Source of the DNA: Sphingobacterium wenxiniae | Lineage (GTDB): Bacteria; Bacteroidota; Bacteroidia; Sphingobacteriales; Sphingobacteriaceae | Assembly (NCBI RefSeq): GCF_900116225.1 | Contig: NZ_FOZZ01000003.1 | Span: forward strand, 1 to 64,000 | Length of the DNA stretch: 64,000 nucleotides | Direction of reading: 5' to 3' | Shown: piece by piece, positions 17,186 to 27,910 of the stretch | Numbering within the stretch: the stretch's first letter is position 1 | Layout: each line of letters opens with the position of its first letter | Program-made: the position numbers and the translations under genes | The notes under the pieces: generated by a model | Told to the model about the DNA's origin: nothing | What the model saw: the letters and a program-made list of their open reading frames with translations, nothing else | Databases searched by the model: none

Positions 17186-17767
17186 ATGAAAAAATCTTTA
17201 CTTACATTAATTTGTTTTATTGCTGCAATTACTTTTGCTCAAGCACAATTATTACCTTCTTTTAAATTAGGTGTAAAGGGGGCGTTGGGCTTTTCAAGCT
17301 TGAGTTCAGAGGGTAAATTATTCAATTCAGATACCAAAACAGGCTTCCAATTGGGCGCTTGGGGACGTGTAGGTCTTGCCGGATTCCATGTACAGCCAGA
17401 GGTTTACTATGCCAGCAAAAAAGCCGGTATCAAGACAGCTAATAACGAGGAAGGAGATGCAACTTTCAAAAGTATGGATGTTCCTATTTTATTAGGTACT
17501 AAAATCGGTCTAGGCCCTGTAGGTTTCCGTATTCAAGCTGGCCCCGTATTCTCTTTTGCTCAGGATGGCAAAGTCGTGAACATTTCAGAAGCAACCAATT
17601 GGGACGCGTATAAAAAGAATTCAACAGGTATTATCGGTGGTATCGGTGCTGACATCAGCAAATTAACCATTGACGTACGTTATGAGCACGGTTTAACGAA
17701 CCTAAGCTCAACAGGAGATCAAAAAATCAGAATGTGGACAGTTGGTTTAGGCTTCGCTATCTTATAG
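17186..17767 (+). CDS. Outer-membrane beta-barrel (PorT-like) protein
   Basis: The 193-residue protein has a signal peptide (MKKSLLTLICFIAAITFAQA) and then alternating amphipathic strands rich in Gly and aromatic residues (FKLGVKGALGFSSL, LGAWGRVGLAGFHVQPEVYY, VGFRIQAGPVFSF). It ends in a hydrophobic strand (WTVGLGFAIL), as in small outer-membrane barrels of the OMP_b-brl_2/PorT type. No specific role can be assigned. Strong terminator follows. Confidence 0.85.
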   Translation: MKKSLLTLICFIAAITFAQAQLLPSFKLGVKGALGFSSLSSEGKLFNSDTKTGFQLGAWGRVGLAGFHVQPEVYYASKKAGIKTANNEEGDATFKSMDVPILLGTKIGLGPVGFRIQAGPVFSFAQDGKVVNISEATNWDAYKKNSTGIIGGIGADISKLTIDVRYEHGLTNLSSTGDQKIRMWTVGLGFAIL

Positions 17768-17799
17768 TCGCCTTTAGCCTTTAATTAAACAACATCATT

Positions 17800-17864
17800 A
17801 CCGAACAGTTTTGTTCGGAAAAATATAGAAAAGCGATATTGGAGATTTCCGATATCGCTTTTCT
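17800..17864 (+). terminator. Two tandem hairpins after the beta-barrel gene
   Basis: A first small hairpin, CCGAACA / TGTTCGG, at 17801-17818 is followed by a perfect 13-bp stem, AGAAAAGCGATAT (17827-17839) with ATATCGCTTTTCT (17852-17864). The A-rich left side and T-rich right side suit an intrinsic terminator working for the plus strand. Confidence 0.75.
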
Positions 17865-17905
17865 ATTGATTAGAAACATTCTAAATTGATTGTTTTTCTA
17901 CTTTA

Positions 17906-17940
17906 TTTGTCATAATTATGTTAGCAATTAGATAGATTTG
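17906..17940 (+). promoter_or_regulatory. Probable promoter of the sdhCAB operon
   Basis: TTTG at 17906-17909 and TAGATTTG at 17933-17940 match the Bacteroidota consensus with a long, 23-base spacer. The predicted start is near 17947, 19 bases before the sdhC ATG at 17966. Confidence 0.5.
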
Positions 17941-17965
17941 CGGGTAAAATCAAATATCACGAATA

Positions 17966-18739
17966 ATGAGTAATTCAAAGCCAGTTTTAAGTTCTTCTCT
18001 GGGAAGAAAACTAATCATGAGCTTGACAGGAATTTTTCTATGTACTTTCCTTATCGTTCACTTGATTGGTAACTTGCAGTTATTTAAGGATGACGCGGGG
18101 TATGCATTCAACCAATATGCTTACTTCATGACGCATTTCACGCCTATTAAGGTTGTTTCTTATTTACTTTATGCTTCCATCATCTTGCATGCTATCTATG
18201 CTTTAGTTCTGACCTTGAAGAATAGAGCTGCTCGCCCTATCGGCTACGCACAGTATGACGGTAAAGCAAACAGTACGTGGAACTCGCGCAACATGGGTAT
18301 CTTGGGTACAATTGTACTTGTTTTCTTGGCTACGCACATGCAAAACTTCTGGTGGAAATACCATAACGATCAGGTTCCTTATGTGGAATACCGCACAGAT
18401 CTGGCCACAGGTGCAAGATCCATCACCGAATTGCAAGCCAGTGAATTCACTGATTACCAAGTGACCATTGAAAACAATGTCGAAATCGTGAAAGCACGCG
18501 ACCTTTATAAGCAAGTTGCTTATGCTTTTAAAAACATTGGTCTGGTTATTTTCTATGTCATCGCTATGGCAGCATTAGCCTTCCACTTAATCCACGGTTT
18601 CCAATCGGCATTCCGCACATTGGGTGTTTCGCACAAGAAATATTTACCACTGATTCAAGCGATCGGCGTTTGGCTTTTTGGCGTTATTGTCCCTATTGGG
18701 TTCGCCTTGATGCCTTTATATTTTTATTTTGTTAAATAA
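17966..18739 (+). CDS. sdhC: Succinate dehydrogenase cytochrome b558 subunit
   Basis: The 257-residue membrane anchor has five predicted helices and the family start SSLGRKLIMSLTGIFLCTFLIVH. Conserved His residues in helices (FLIVHLIGNLQLF, ILHAIYA, THMQNFW, FHLIHGFQS) are candidates for two heme ligations. It anchors the flavoprotein and iron-sulfur subunits to the inner membrane and passes electrons to menaquinone in this subunit type. First gene of sdhCAB. Confidence 0.95.
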   Translation: MSNSKPVLSSSLGRKLIMSLTGIFLCTFLIVHLIGNLQLFKDDAGYAFNQYAYFMTHFTPIKVVSYLLYASIILHAIYALVLTLKNRAARPIGYAQYDGKANSTWNSRNMGILGTIVLVFLATHMQNFWWKYHNDQVPYVEYRTDLATGARSITELQASEFTDYQVTIENNVEIVKARDLYKQVAYAFKNIGLVIFYVIAMAALAFHLIHGFQSAFRTLGVSHKKYLPLIQAIGVWLFGVIVPIGFALMPLYFYFVK

Positions 18740-18788
18740 TATTTAGGATATAGTTCAAATATCCATATAATACAAATTATTTAAAGAT

Positions 18789-20723
18789 ATGTTAGATTCT
18801 AAAGTACCTGCAGGCCCATTAGCCGAGAAATGGTCAAAACATAAATTCAACATGAAGCTGGTTAACCCAGCCAACAAACGTAAATTTACGATTATCGTTG
18901 TTGGTACAGGTTTGGCCGGAGCTTCTGCTGCTGCATCATTGGCAGAACTTGGTTACAATGTAAAAACTTTCTGCTATCAGGATTCGCCTCGCCGTGCACA
19001 CTCTATCGCTGCACAAGGAGGTATCAACGCAGCGAAAAACTACCAAAATGACGGCGACTCCGTTTTCCGTTTATTCTATGACACTATCAAAGGTGGCGAC
19101 TACCGTGCTCGTGAAGCAAACGTTCACCGCCTAGCAGAGGTATCGGTCAATATTATCGACCAATGTGTGGCACAAGGTGTGCCTTTCGCTCGTGAATACG
19201 GAGGTTTGTTAGATAACCGTTCTTTCGGTGGAGCACAAGTATCCCGTACATTCTATGCTCGTGGACAAACGGGACAACAATTATTATTAGGTGCATATTC
19301 GGCACTTAACCGCCAAATCCGGAAAGGTAAAGTTCAATCTTACACACGTCATGAGATGTTGGATTTGGTAAAAATCGATGGTCATGCACGTGGTATCATC
19401 ACTCGTGATATGGTGACTGGTAAGATTGAAGCGCACGAAGGTCATGCTGTATTGTTATGTACAGGTGGTTATGGTAACGTATTTTTCTTATCAACGAATG
19501 CAATGGGCTGTAACGTAACAGCAGCATGGAGAGCACACAAACGTGGAGCTTTCTTCGCGAACCCGTGTTATACGCAGATTCACCCGACCTGTATACCTGT
19601 AACAGGTGATCACCAATCGAAATTGACTTTGATGTCTGAATCATTGCGTAATGACGGTCGTGTATGGGTTCCTAAAACTGTAGAATTAGCTGAAAAACTA
19701 AGAAAAGGCGAATTGAAACCTTCAGACATCAAAGAAGGCGATCGCGATTACTTCTTGGAAAGAAAATATCCTTCATTCGGTAACTTGGTACCTCGTGACG
19801 TAGCTTCACGTAATGCTAAAGAAATGGTTGATGAAGGTCGTGGTGTGGGTAAATCAGGTGTTGCTGTATTCTTGGACTTTGCCGATGCCATTAAGCGTCT
19901 AGGTAAAGACACCGTAGAAGCTAAATATGGCAACTTGTTTGACATGTACTACCAGATTACGGATGAAAATCCTTACGAACAGCCAATGCGTATCTATCCT
20001 GCTGTTCACTATACGATGGGTGGTATCTGGGTTGATTATAACTTGATGACAACTGTTCCTGGTTTATATGCTCTGGGTGAAGCGAACTTCTCTGACCACG
20101 GTGCTAACCGTTTGGGTGCTTCAGCTTTGATGCAAGGTTTGTCAGATGGTTACTTTGTTATCCCTTTCACTGTAGGTGATTACTTAGCTAACTTGGGAAG
20201 TTTTGCTCCTGTGGATAAAAACCACCCTGCGTTCGAAGAAACCCGTAAAGAAGTAGAATCAAAAATCACTACACTTCTTAGCTTAAAAGGTGAGAAAACG
20301 GTTGACGATATCCACAAACAATTAGGCCACATTATGTGGGAATACTGTGGTATGGCGCGTACGGAAGAAGGCTTGATTAAAGCGAAACGTTTAATTCAGG
20401 AATTGAGAAAAGAGTTCTGGTCGAATGCACGTGTTTTGGGAGAAAACGACGAATTGAACATGTCTTTGGAAAAAGCTGGACGCGTGGCCGATTTCTTGGA
20501 ATTGGGCGAACTGATGGTTGACGATGCGTTAAACCGTAGAGAGTCTTGTGGTGGTCACTTCCGCTTAGAGTCCCAAACCGAAGAAGGAGAAGCTAAACGT
20601 ATAGATGAAGAATTTACTTACGTAGCTGCTTGGGAGTATAAAGGTGACAACCAACCGGAAGTTCTTCACAAAGAGGAATTGGTGTTTGAAAACGTTAAAT
20701 TAACACAAAGAAGTTATAAATAA
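18789..20723 (+). CDS. sdhA: Succinate dehydrogenase flavoprotein subunit
   Basis: The 644-residue catalytic subunit oxidises succinate to fumarate. The dinucleotide-binding [17 protein letters not shown] lies near residue 38. The [20 protein letters not shown] segment carries the His that covalently binds FAD. Active-site regions [12 protein letters not shown] and [21 protein letters not shown] follow. The length (about 640) is typical of the Bacteroidota/epsilon-type enzyme that pairs with a single b-type anchor. Confidence 0.97.
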   Translation: MLDSKVPAGPLAEKWSKHKFNMKLVNPANKRKFTIIVVGTGLAGASAAASLAELGYNVKTFCYQDSPRRAHSIAAQGGINAAKNYQNDGDSVFRLFYDTIKGGDYRAREANVHRLAEVSVNIIDQCVAQGVPFAREYGGLLDNRSFGGAQVSRTFYARGQTGQQLLLGAYSALNRQIRKGKVQSYTRHEMLDLVKIDGHARGIITRDMVTGKIEAHEGHAVLLCTGGYGNVFFLSTNAMGCNVTAAWRAHKRGAFFANPCYTQIHPTCIPVTGDHQSKLTLMSESLRNDGRVWVPKTVELAEKLRKGELKPSDIKEGDRDYFLERKYPSFGNLVPRDVASRNAKEMVDEGRGVGKSGVAVFLDFADAIKRLGKDTVEAKYGNLFDMYYQITDENPYEQPMRIYPAVHYTMGGIWVDYNLMTTVPGLYALGEANFSDHGANRLGASALMQGLSDGYFVIPFTVGDYLANLGSFAPVDKNHPAFEETRKEVESKITTLLSLKGEKTVDDIHKQLGHIMWEYCGMARTEEGLIKAKRLIQELRKEFWSNARVLGENDELNMSLEKAGRVADFLELGELMVDDALNRRESCGGHFRLESQTEEGEAKRIDEEFTYVAAWEYKGDNQPEVLHKEELVFENVKLTQRSYK

Positions 20724-20812
20724 GATATGCGACGTGCGATATGCGATATATGACCCTCTAGATGTCAAAAAATCGCAATACGCAATACGCAATTCTCAAA
20801 TCGTATACAGAT
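20724..20812 (+). repeat. Short-period inverted repeat upstream of sdhB
   Basis: GCGA-containing units (ATGCGACGTGCGATATGCGA) are followed, after a short centre, by the opposite-sense ATCGCAATACGCAATACGCA. The stretch sits between sdhA and the likely sdhB start and is unlike the surrounding coding sequence, so it looks inserted. The open frame happens to run through it, which produces a false longer N-terminus. Confidence 0.55.
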
Positions 20813-21592
20813 ATGAGTAATCACATGAATTTAACGCTGAAAGTTTGGCGTCAAAAAAATGATAAATCCAAAGGTCAGTTTGTAACAATCCAAGCAAACG
20901 ATATCGCTGATGATATGTCCTTTTTGGAAATGCTTGATATTGTCAACGAAGACTTGACACGTAAAGGAGAAGATCCAATATACTTTGACCACGATTGTCG
21001 TGAAGGTATTTGCGGGATGTGTTCATTGGTTATCAATGGTCGCCCACACGGCCCTAAATATGGAATTACGACCTGTCAATTGCACATGCGTTCGTTCCAT
21101 GACGGGCAAACTATCGTTATCGAACCTTGGAGAGCTGCTGCTTTTCCGGTGTTGAAAGACTTGGCTGTTGACCGTACAGCATTTGATCGTATTCAGCAAG
21201 CGGGTGGATATGTAAACGTAAACACAGGTGGTGTACCGGATGCAAATACTATCGCAATCCCTAAGCGTATCGCTGATGAGGCTTTCGAGTCAGCTACCTG
21301 CATCGGTTGTGGTGCGTGTGTAGCTGCGTGTAAGAATGCTTCGGCAATGTTGTTCGTTTCGGCAAAAATCTCACAATTCGCTTTGTTACCACAAGGTCAA
21401 ACAGAGCGCTACGAAAGGGCACAAGCCATGGTAGATCAGATGGATGCTGAAGGCTTTGGTAGCTGTACAAACACAGGTGCTTGTGAAGCAGAGTGCCCTA
21501 AAGGCATCAAACTTTCAAATATTGCACGTATGAACCGCGAGTACTTTACGGCTAAATTCTTCCGTGAAGAAGATGTGCATACGCATAACTAA
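20813..21592 (+). CDS. sdhB: Succinate dehydrogenase iron-sulfur subunit
   Basis: The product (259 residues from the chosen start) carries electrons from FAD to the quinone. The [2Fe-2S] ligands lie in [15 protein letters not shown] and TTCQLH; the other two clusters are bound by [15 protein letters not shown] and [15 protein letters not shown]. The frame extends to an ATG at 20762, but those 17 codons are the repeat sequence; ATG at 20813 ([16 protein letters not shown]) or 20825 fits homologues. Confidence 0.95.
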   Translation: MSNHMNLTLKVWRQKNDKSKGQFVTIQANDIADDMSFLEMLDIVNEDLTRKGEDPIYFDHDCREGICGMCSLVINGRPHGPKYGITTCQLHMRSFHDGQTIVIEPWRAAAFPVLKDLAVDRTAFDRIQQAGGYVNVNTGGVPDANTIAIPKRIADEAFESATCIGCGACVAACKNASAMLFVSAKISQFALLPQGQTERYERAQAMVDQMDAEGFGSCTNTGACEAECPKGIKLSNIARMNREYFTAKFFREEDVHTHN

Positions 21593-21619
21593 AGAAACAA
21601 AATACTTGTTTATATTGCA

Positions 21620-21659
21620 GAACCCACGTTACTATATCAGTTAACGTGGGTTCTTTTTT
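21620..21659 (+). terminator. Intrinsic terminator of sdhCAB
   Basis: A perfect 12-bp stem, GAACCCACGTTA (21620-21631) with TAACGTGGGTTC (21642-21653), is followed by six T. Confidence 0.92.
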
Positions 21660-21733
21660 AATTCCTTCATCCGCATTGCTAAATTTCATTTCGGTTTTTT
21701 GTTATATTTACACTTTAGGAAAAACAGAAATAG

Positions 21734-24700
21734 ATGCTTACCAAAATTCGGATTCTCCTTCTGGTCTTAACACTAACCTTAATTGGTACAGGTTTAACCA
21801 TTCATTTTACCACGACTGAAGAGGATATATTGGAGCTGGATCAAAAGGAACTTACTGAAACGATTCATAAATACGAAACACGTATTGACGAATTGTGGCA
21901 AGATAGTCTTCTTGTAAAGACTTTTCAAAATGCAGAGAAATACCCACTTCAAGTAGCCGAGATAACCGATAAAACAGCTAAAGAATATATTTTTTTCTTT
22001 ATTTACAAGCACCATGAGCTGGTACATTGGTCATCGAACGTCTATGTGCCAGTAACAGATTTAGGAGTACGGGAAGGTACCTCCTTTATACAGTCAGAAA
22101 ACCGTTCTTTTCTATTCAAGAAAAAAGAGCTTGCAAATAATGTTACCGTATTGGCAATGATCCCTCTAAAGCGAGATTTTGATCGCCCCAATACTTATCT
22201 CCAAAATTCCTTCCAACCGGTCGTAAATGTTAATAATATCGAAATCGCAAAATACGATGACAACAAAAATATTCGGAATATATATAGCAAAGACAAAAAT
22301 TATTTGTTCTCTGTAAAGCTTATAGACGGAAAGAAGGATAATATTTTCATTAATCTACAGCTTTTCTGTTGGATGGCTGCCTTCATCTGTATCTTTATCT
22401 TGTCTTATAGTCTTTGCCTGCAGATTGCCAAAAAGGGGAATGGATGGATTTCGGTATTAATCTTTGCAGCAATATTACTCTCTATAAGATACATTGATCT
22501 CCGCTCTAACTGGTTGTCAATACATTCGAGCTTTCAGATATTCGACGCTAAACTCTACGCTTATAACGAATTTTTACCCAATATGTGGGCATTCGTAATG
22601 ACCTCAATCAGTATTTTTGGACTGATTGTCTTCATTAAAGTCGTCCAAAAAAAGCTAACTCTTCCCTCTTTCTTTCGCCATAAAATAGTAGCAATATTCT
22701 TATCCTTTCTCGCCGTCCTGTCGATCCACTATATAGGATATAACATGTACTACTATATGGGGACATTACTAACCCATTCTCCTTTGCATCAGTATGATTT
22801 CACTAGACTACTGAACCTTGGGACCTATGGCTGGTTATGTGCGTTAATTGGGTGCATCAATATTACAGCATTCATCTTGTACATTGACAATATCGTATTG
22901 TTTATCAAAAATCTTCTAAGTAACATCACACTTACCCTCAATATTGAGTTAATCTGTATCGTTATCGCCCTAGTATCAGCGGCATTATTAGGGGTCAATA
23001 TATTGTTATTTATTTTCTTCGGTTTTTTGATTTTTATTCGCTCTTATCTCACCTACAATTTTTCACAACCCTATCGTTTATCCATTTTTATAGCCTCAAT
23101 TCTCCTGCTCTCTGCCATATCGGTCATCATCTATAACAGCTCTACAAAAACGAAGAAAATAGAGCATATGAAGCAATCGATATCCCATTTATTAGCAGAA
23201 GATGATACCAATGCCATCTCTTTGTTCATCGACATAGAAAACAACATAAAAGATGATATCCGATTAAATAAACTCTTAAATCTCCACTCCCGTTCACAGG
23301 ATATGGATTATTTAATGGACTATCTGAAGACACGTTACGCAGGAGGATATCTTTCCCGCTTTGATTTCAGAGCATATTTCTACGATAACGAGGGTGAGTC
23401 CTTGAGTGACGATTCTTCAAACAAAGCAACTGAATATCGAGAAAAGGTTATTAAAGGCGCTATAAAAATTCCTGCTACTAAAGGCTTTTATCGTCTGAGA
23501 AGCTCCTTAGGAGCATACGAATATTTCACACATATCGCAATCCCCTATGAAAACGATCCAGAAAGATTTTACCACGTCTATCTGGATTTTAAGAATGTAT
23601 CATATAGCACAGCTTTACCTTACCCTGAATTACTTACAGATAATACAAGCAGTGTCTGGCAACAGAACACATTCTTAAGCCACTCTTATGCACTATATAG
23701 GGACGGGGTACTAATCACACAATATGGAACTTACAACTATCCTGAGCGAAGTATTCCAATGGCGGGTGACCTGCAGAAATATTTGGAACTAAACCTTCAC
23801 GACGAATATTACCATTTGGCCTTCAAACCAGATGAATATACTTCGATCATCTTGAGCACCAATAAACCTAGTATCTGGGAAATACTCGCCCTAGGGTCAA
23901 CCTTCTTCATTCTGTTATTGGTCTTCTTTTCCCTTTACAACATGATACATTATCTGTTGAAAACGATTTCTGACAAATCTTTTCATTGGATTCGGATTAA
24001 ATATCACTTCAGGCAGTTTTTCAATAATATTCAATACAGTACGCGGATTCAATCTTTAGTGATTATTTCCGTCCTATTGGGTGTACTTATTTCTGGAGCT
24101 ATTGCATTTCTAAGCATCAACCGACAGTTGGAATCCAATCAGGCGGACACACGACTAAAAGAAATTGCGGAAATAACCAAGAAAATCGAGATCAGCATTG
24201 GAGATGTAGAGGGCAATTTAAATGAAAAAATCAAGGATATACTCACGGGTATCGCAGCTACGACAGTGAGCAACTTCAATCTTTACGACAAATCCGGAAA
24301 GTTACTTTACTCCTCCCAACCGCGAATATTTGACTTAAAGTTATTATCCGAATACATGAATCCTAAAGCATTGACAAAGCTGGCTGTTCTGCACCGTTCT
24401 GAGGCATACGAACGGGAACGTATTTCGGATTTTTGGTATACTGCGGCTTATTCTTCCATCAAGGATGAAGAATACCGAACAGTTGCCTACCTCAGCACAC
24501 CTCATTACTCTTCAATAAAAGATACAGCAGAAAGCAAGAACCTATTACTGAACACCATTCTGAATATCTACACCGTCATTATTATTTTGTTCGGTTTTAT
24601 TGCCGTTGCTGTCTCCAGTAAAATAACAGAGCCTTTGAACATTGTCCGCGAAAAGCTGGCGGCTACACAGCTGTCCGATAAGATCAACGAACCTCTTTAT

Positions 24701-25504
24701 TGGGAAAGAAACGATGAGATTGGTATGCTCATCAAAGAATACAACTACATGTTGGTAAAACTGGAGGAAAGTGCGAAACAGCTACGCGATGTTGAGCGAG
24801 AAACAGCATGGCGGGAAATGGCAAAACAGGTCGCACACGAAATAAAAAATCCGCTGACACCAATGAAGCTTGGCATACAGCAACTCATCCGATCCTATAA
24901 TGAAAACGATAGTCGTTTTAAAGAACGATTTGATCGCATCTCACATTCCATTATTGAGCAAATTGATAGCTTATCAAAAATAGCCACTGAATTTTCTGCC
25001 TTCGCCAAATTGCCTGAAACCAATATGGTAAAGATCAATCTGATAGAAAAAATACAGAAAGTCATCAACTTATTCAGTGGGACATCCAATGTTACAGTTG
25101 TTTTTATTAATAATACAGGGAAAAATGAGGTCTATATACTTGGGGATAGAGACCAAACTCTACGCTCCTTCAACAACTTAATAAAAAATGCCATTGAAGC
25201 CAGTGTTGGAAGGAAGAAAATAAAAATCCATGTGACCTTGGAATTAACAGACAACAATTGGGTGAAGGTATTTGTAACAGATAATGGTTATGGCATTTCT
25301 CCAGAGGCTTTACCAAATCTGTTCAAGCCAAACTTTACAACCAAAAGTTCTGGAACAGGATTGGGACTGGCATTTGTCAAGCAAACGGTAACCGCGATTG
25401 GTGGCAAAATAGAATTCGTTACGAAAACAAATGTAGGGACATCCTTTATCATCAGCCTCCCTCCTTACGAGGAAGAAGAAAACAAGATAAAGACCTTATC
25501 TTAA
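21734..25504 (+). CDS. Large NtrY-like sensor histidine kinase with multi-TM N-terminus
   Basis: A 1256-residue kinase. One helix at the N-terminus, an extracytoplasmic segment, then a cluster of about eight membrane helices (about 200-470) is followed by a second soluble sensor segment (about 480-715), helices near 720-740, 775-795 and 945-965, and HAMP (EPLNIVREKLAA). The kinase core has His near 1035 in QVAHEIKNPLTPMKLGIQQL, NLIKNAIEAS, TDNGYGIS and SGTGLGLAF. The H-box resembles NtrY. No regulator is adjacent; the next gene is convergent, overlapping the end by 9 bases. The signal is unknown. Confidence 0.9.
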   Translation: MLTKIRILLLVLTLTLIGTGLTIHFTTTEEDILELDQKELTETIHKYETRIDELWQDSLLVKTFQNAEKYPLQVAEITDKTAKEYIFFFIYKHHELVHWSSNVYVPVTDLGVREGTSFIQSENRSFLFKKKELANNVTVLAMIPLKRDFDRPNTYLQNSFQPVVNVNNIEIAKYDDNKNIRNIYSKDKNYLFSVKLIDGKKDNIFINLQLFCWMAAFICIFILSYSLCLQIAKKGNGWISVLIFAAILLSIRYIDLRSNWLSIHSSFQIFDAKLYAYNEFLPNMWAFVMTSISIFGLIVFIKVVQKKLTLPSFFRHKIVAIFLSFLAVLSIHYIGYNMYYYMGTLLTHSPLHQYDFTRLLNLGTYGWLCALIGCINITAFILYIDNIVLFIKNLLSNITLTLNIELICIVIALVSAALLGVNILLFIFFGFLIFIRSYLTYNFSQPYRLSIFIASILLLSAISVIIYNSSTKTKKIEHMKQSISHLLAEDDTNAISLFIDIENNIKDDIRLNKLLNLHSRSQDMDYLMDYLKTRYAGGYLSRFDFRAYFYDNEGESLSDDSSNKATEYREKVIKGAIKIPATKGFYRLRSSLGAYEYFTHIAIPYENDPERFYHVYLDFKNVSYSTALPYPELLTDNTSSVWQQNTFLSHSYALYRDGVLITQYGTYNYPERSIPMAGDLQKYLELNLHDEYYHLAFKPDEYTSIILSTNKPSIWEILALGSTFFILLLVFFSLYNMIHYLLKTISDKSFHWIRIKYHFRQFFNNIQYSTRIQSLVIISVLLGVLISGAIAFLSINRQLESNQADTRLKEIAEITKKIEISIGDVEGNLNEKIKDILTGIAATTVSNFNLYDKSGKLLYSSQPRIFDLKLLSEYMNPKALTKLAVLHRSEAYERERISDFWYTAAYSSIKDEEYRTVAYLSTPHYSSIKDTAESKNLLLNTILNIYTVIIILFGFIAVAVSSKITEPLNIVREKLAATQLSDKINEPLYWERNDEIGMLIKEYNYMLVKLEESAKQLRDVERETAWREMAKQVAHEIKNPLTPMKLGIQQLIRSYNENDSRFKERFDRISHSIIEQIDSLSKIATEFSAFAKLPETNMVKINLIEKIQKVINLFSGTSNVTVVFINNTGKNEVYILGDRDQTLRSFNNLIKNAIEASVGRKKIKIHVTLELTDNNWVKVFVTDNGYGISPEALPNLFKPNFTTKSSGTGLGLAFVKQTVTAIGGKIEFVTKTNVGTSFIISLPPYEEEENKIKTLS

Positions 25505-26449
25505 GACAACATTCGCACGTCCCATAACTGCATTATCGCTATAAAGCAAAACAGTATACGCACCTTTCTTGAATTTATCTAACGACCACAAGAATTGATA
25601 TTCTTCTCCATTGTTCGTAAAGTTAATCACTTCCTTAAAGGTATACTGCAATTTTTCTCCATGTACATAGAACAGGTTACTTGCATCACCAAATAGATTA
25701 CCAGATGGGTCAATAACCCGAACGAACACTTCCTTATCTCCCGCCCTAGCCAAATCATTGTCGGCAACAGAAAATAATATCTGCAATTTGTCTACACGTC
25801 TCGCACGGGTCTCCGTGTGCATATCACCTTTCTTAGTCTCGTTAATACCATTAATCTGTATATTGGAAACTTTCAATGCTGAAGCTGTAACAACTTTATC
25901 TTTCAAGGAGTTATTTTCTTCTGCTAAATTGGTGATTTCTTTGCCAGATTGAATAACTTTTTGCGTAAGGTTGCTATTCTCCTTCTGCAATACCTCATTC
26001 CGTACCTTTAATTCAGCTAAGCCGTTTCGCAATATGGATACATCATCTTTCAATCGAATAACTTCTTGTCTCGCCTTAAGAATATCGGATTCTACAATAG
26101 AATTGTCGTCTAACTTATGACGCAAATTTTCGATAACCTCGCGTGCTCTTTCTTCAGAGGCTTGTAATAATGGATCTACAACATCCATTTTCAATCCGAC
26201 CAAATTATCCAACTCAGCTTCTATACGGTCTATTTCTATCTGCAAATCTTGCTTTTGCAGCGTCATCGTATAAAGCTTCTCTCCTGAGGATTTGAATTTC
26301 ACATAAAAATAAACATTCGTCGCCAATAGCGCAGCAATAGCTATGATAAAGAAATAAATTCTCGAATTGTTATTATGTTTTGGAAGGGTGTGATTGGCCT
26401 CTTCTTGATCCGAAGCCGACATTCGCTCTATATTATCTACCTTACTCAT
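25496..26449 (-). CDS. Coiled-coil membrane protein, function unknown
   Basis: The 317-residue protein has a short cytoplasmic part, one membrane helix (IYFFIIAIAALLATNVYFYVK, about 31-50), a long coiled coil of about 130 residues, and a C-terminal beta-rich domain (ILFSVADNDLARAGDKEVFV ... GAYTVLLYSDNAVMGRANV) that looks Ig-like. The frame extends to 26458, and ATG at 26449 (MSKVDNIERM) is preferred. I do not recognise a named family. Confidence 0.75.
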   Translation of the reverse strand: MSKVDNIERMSASDQEEANHTLPKHNNNSRIYFFIIAIAALLATNVYFYVKFKSSGEKLYTMTLQKQDLQIEIDRIEAELDNLVGLKMDVVDPLLQASEERAREVIENLRHKLDDNSIVESDILKARQEVIRLKDDVSILRNGLAELKVRNEVLQKENSNLTQKVIQSGKEITNLAEENNSLKDKVVTASALKVSNIQINGINETKKGDMHTETRARRVDKLQILFSVADNDLARAGDKEVFVRVIDPSGNLFGDASNLFYVHGEKLQYTFKEVINFTNNGEEYQFLWSLDKFKKGAYTVLLYSDNAVMGRANVVLR

Positions 26450-26544
26450 TCTCAACAAAAAATACCAAAAGTGTTCTCTCTAATCTACAGTAAATCAATA
26501 TCAAAAACTATTCCAATACAAATACTCGAAATTGAATTTAACAT

Positions 26545-27696
26545 CTACTCAAAATAATTCATGGTGTAGAAGCCTCCTTTTCGCAGATATTCTTCTTTCC
26601 TCATCAATTGTAAATCACTGTCCATCATATCTTTGACAAGCATCGGCAGAGTGAACTTGGGTTTCCAACCTAGCCTTTCCTGGGCTTTAGAAGAATCACC
26701 GATCAAAAGTTCCACTTCAGTAGGTCGGTAGTAGGCCGGGTCAACTTTGACTACAGTTTGTCCCAATTTTATATTCTCAACAGGAATATTTAATCTGTTC
26801 AATATTTCCTCATCCCGATCAATGATAACACCCTTTTCCGATTCATTCTTTCCACTAAACTCGATCTCTACACCAATTTCAGCAAAAGCCATACGTACAA
26901 AATCACGCACAGGAGTAGTTACTCCTGTAGCAATCACGAAATCTTCTGGCTTATCTTGCTGCAACATAAGCCACATCGCCTCCACATAGTCTTTCGCATG
27001 TCCCCAATCCCGCTGTGCAGATAGGTTGCCCAAGAACAATTTGTCCTGCAATCCTAAAGCAATCTTTGCCACAGCCCTGGTAATCTTACGGGTTACAAAA
27101 GTTTCTCCTCTCACTGGGCTTTCATGATTAAAAAGTATCCCATTACATGCGTACATATTGTAAGCTTCCCGATAATTGACCGTTATCCAATAGCCATACA
27201 ATTTCGCTACGGCATAAGGACTTCTTGGATAAAATGGTGTTGTCTCGCTTTGTGGCACAGCCTGCACTAAGCCGTATAATTCCGAAGTAGAAGCTTGATA
27301 CACACGTGTTTTTTGTGTCAACCCTAATAAACGCACCGCGTCCAAAATCCGTAACGTTCCAATACCATCGGCATTAGCTGTATATTCAGGTGTATCAAAA
27401 CTTACCTTAACATGCGACTGAGCCGCAAGATTATAAATTTCATCCGGCTGAACTTCCTGAATAATACGAATCAAGTTAGAAGAATCAGTCAGATCACCAT
27501 AATGTAGGATAAAATTACGTTGACTTAAATGAGGATCTTGGTAGATATGGTCTATCCTATCTGTATTAAACAGTGAGGAGCGTCTCTTAAGGCCGTGTAC
27601 TATATATCCTTTTTTTAAAAGAAATTCTGCTAAATATGCCCCATCCTGACCAGTAATACCGGTAATGAAAGCTACTTTGGGTTTATTTGTATCCAT
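26545..27696 (-). CDS. gmd: GDP-mannose 4,6-dehydratase
   Basis: The 383-residue SDR-superfamily enzyme converts GDP-mannose to GDP-4-keto-6-deoxymannose, the precursor of GDP-fucose and related sugars. NADP-binding glycine motif [15 protein letters not shown], the Ser/Thr site in ASTSELYG, and the catalytic YAVAK ([12 protein letters not shown]) are visible. The usual partner GDP-fucose synthase (fcl) is not in this window. TAATTTTG at 27721-27714 upstream fits the -7 consensus without a clear -33. Confidence 0.95.
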   Translation of the reverse strand: MDTNKPKVAFITGITGQDGAYLAEFLLKKGYIVHGLKRRSSLFNTDRIDHIYQDPHLSQRNFILHYGDLTDSSNLIRIIQEVQPDEIYNLAAQSHVKVSFDTPEYTANADGIGTLRILDAVRLLGLTQKTRVYQASTSELYGLVQAVPQSETTPFYPRSPYAVAKLYGYWITVNYREAYNMYACNGILFNHESPVRGETFVTRKITRAVAKIALGLQDKLFLGNLSAQRDWGHAKDYVEAMWLMLQQDKPEDFVIATGVTTPVRDFVRMAFAEIGVEIEFSGKNESEKGVIIDRDEEILNRLNIPVENIKLGQTVVKVDPAYYRPTEVELLIGDSSKAQERLGWKPKFTLPMLVKDMMDSDLQLMRKEEYLRKGGFYTMNYFE

Positions 27697-27842
27697 TATT
27701 TGCGAGTAATAAGCAAAATTAAGAATATTTCGAAGTGTTTACGATTATTATGGCTTTTTTCGCATCTTCAATCAAATTCTAATTAAGTAAAGTCCCAAAA
27801 AAGATAATAGCTATCTCCTTCATGACATTGGGTCGAGAAATA

Positions 27843-27883
27843 AAAATGAGGTTGCTCCTTACATTTGGAAGCAACCTCATTTT
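27843..27883. terminator. Terminator of the lipocalin-like lipoprotein gene
   Basis: AAAATGAGGTTGC (27843-27855) and GCAACCTCATTTT (27871-27883) form a perfect 13-bp stem. On the minus strand it follows the lipoprotein stop at 27911; the A/T-rich flanks also allow plus-strand use. Confidence 0.8.
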
Positions 27884-27910
27884 CATTTATTTTATCAGAT
27901 TGGATACTTT

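Noticed and set aside
25496..25504. Overlap of the NtrY-like kinase end with the coiled-coil gene as a fusion
   Set aside because: The genes are on opposite strands and converge; the 9-base overlap is a simple tail-to-tail arrangement.
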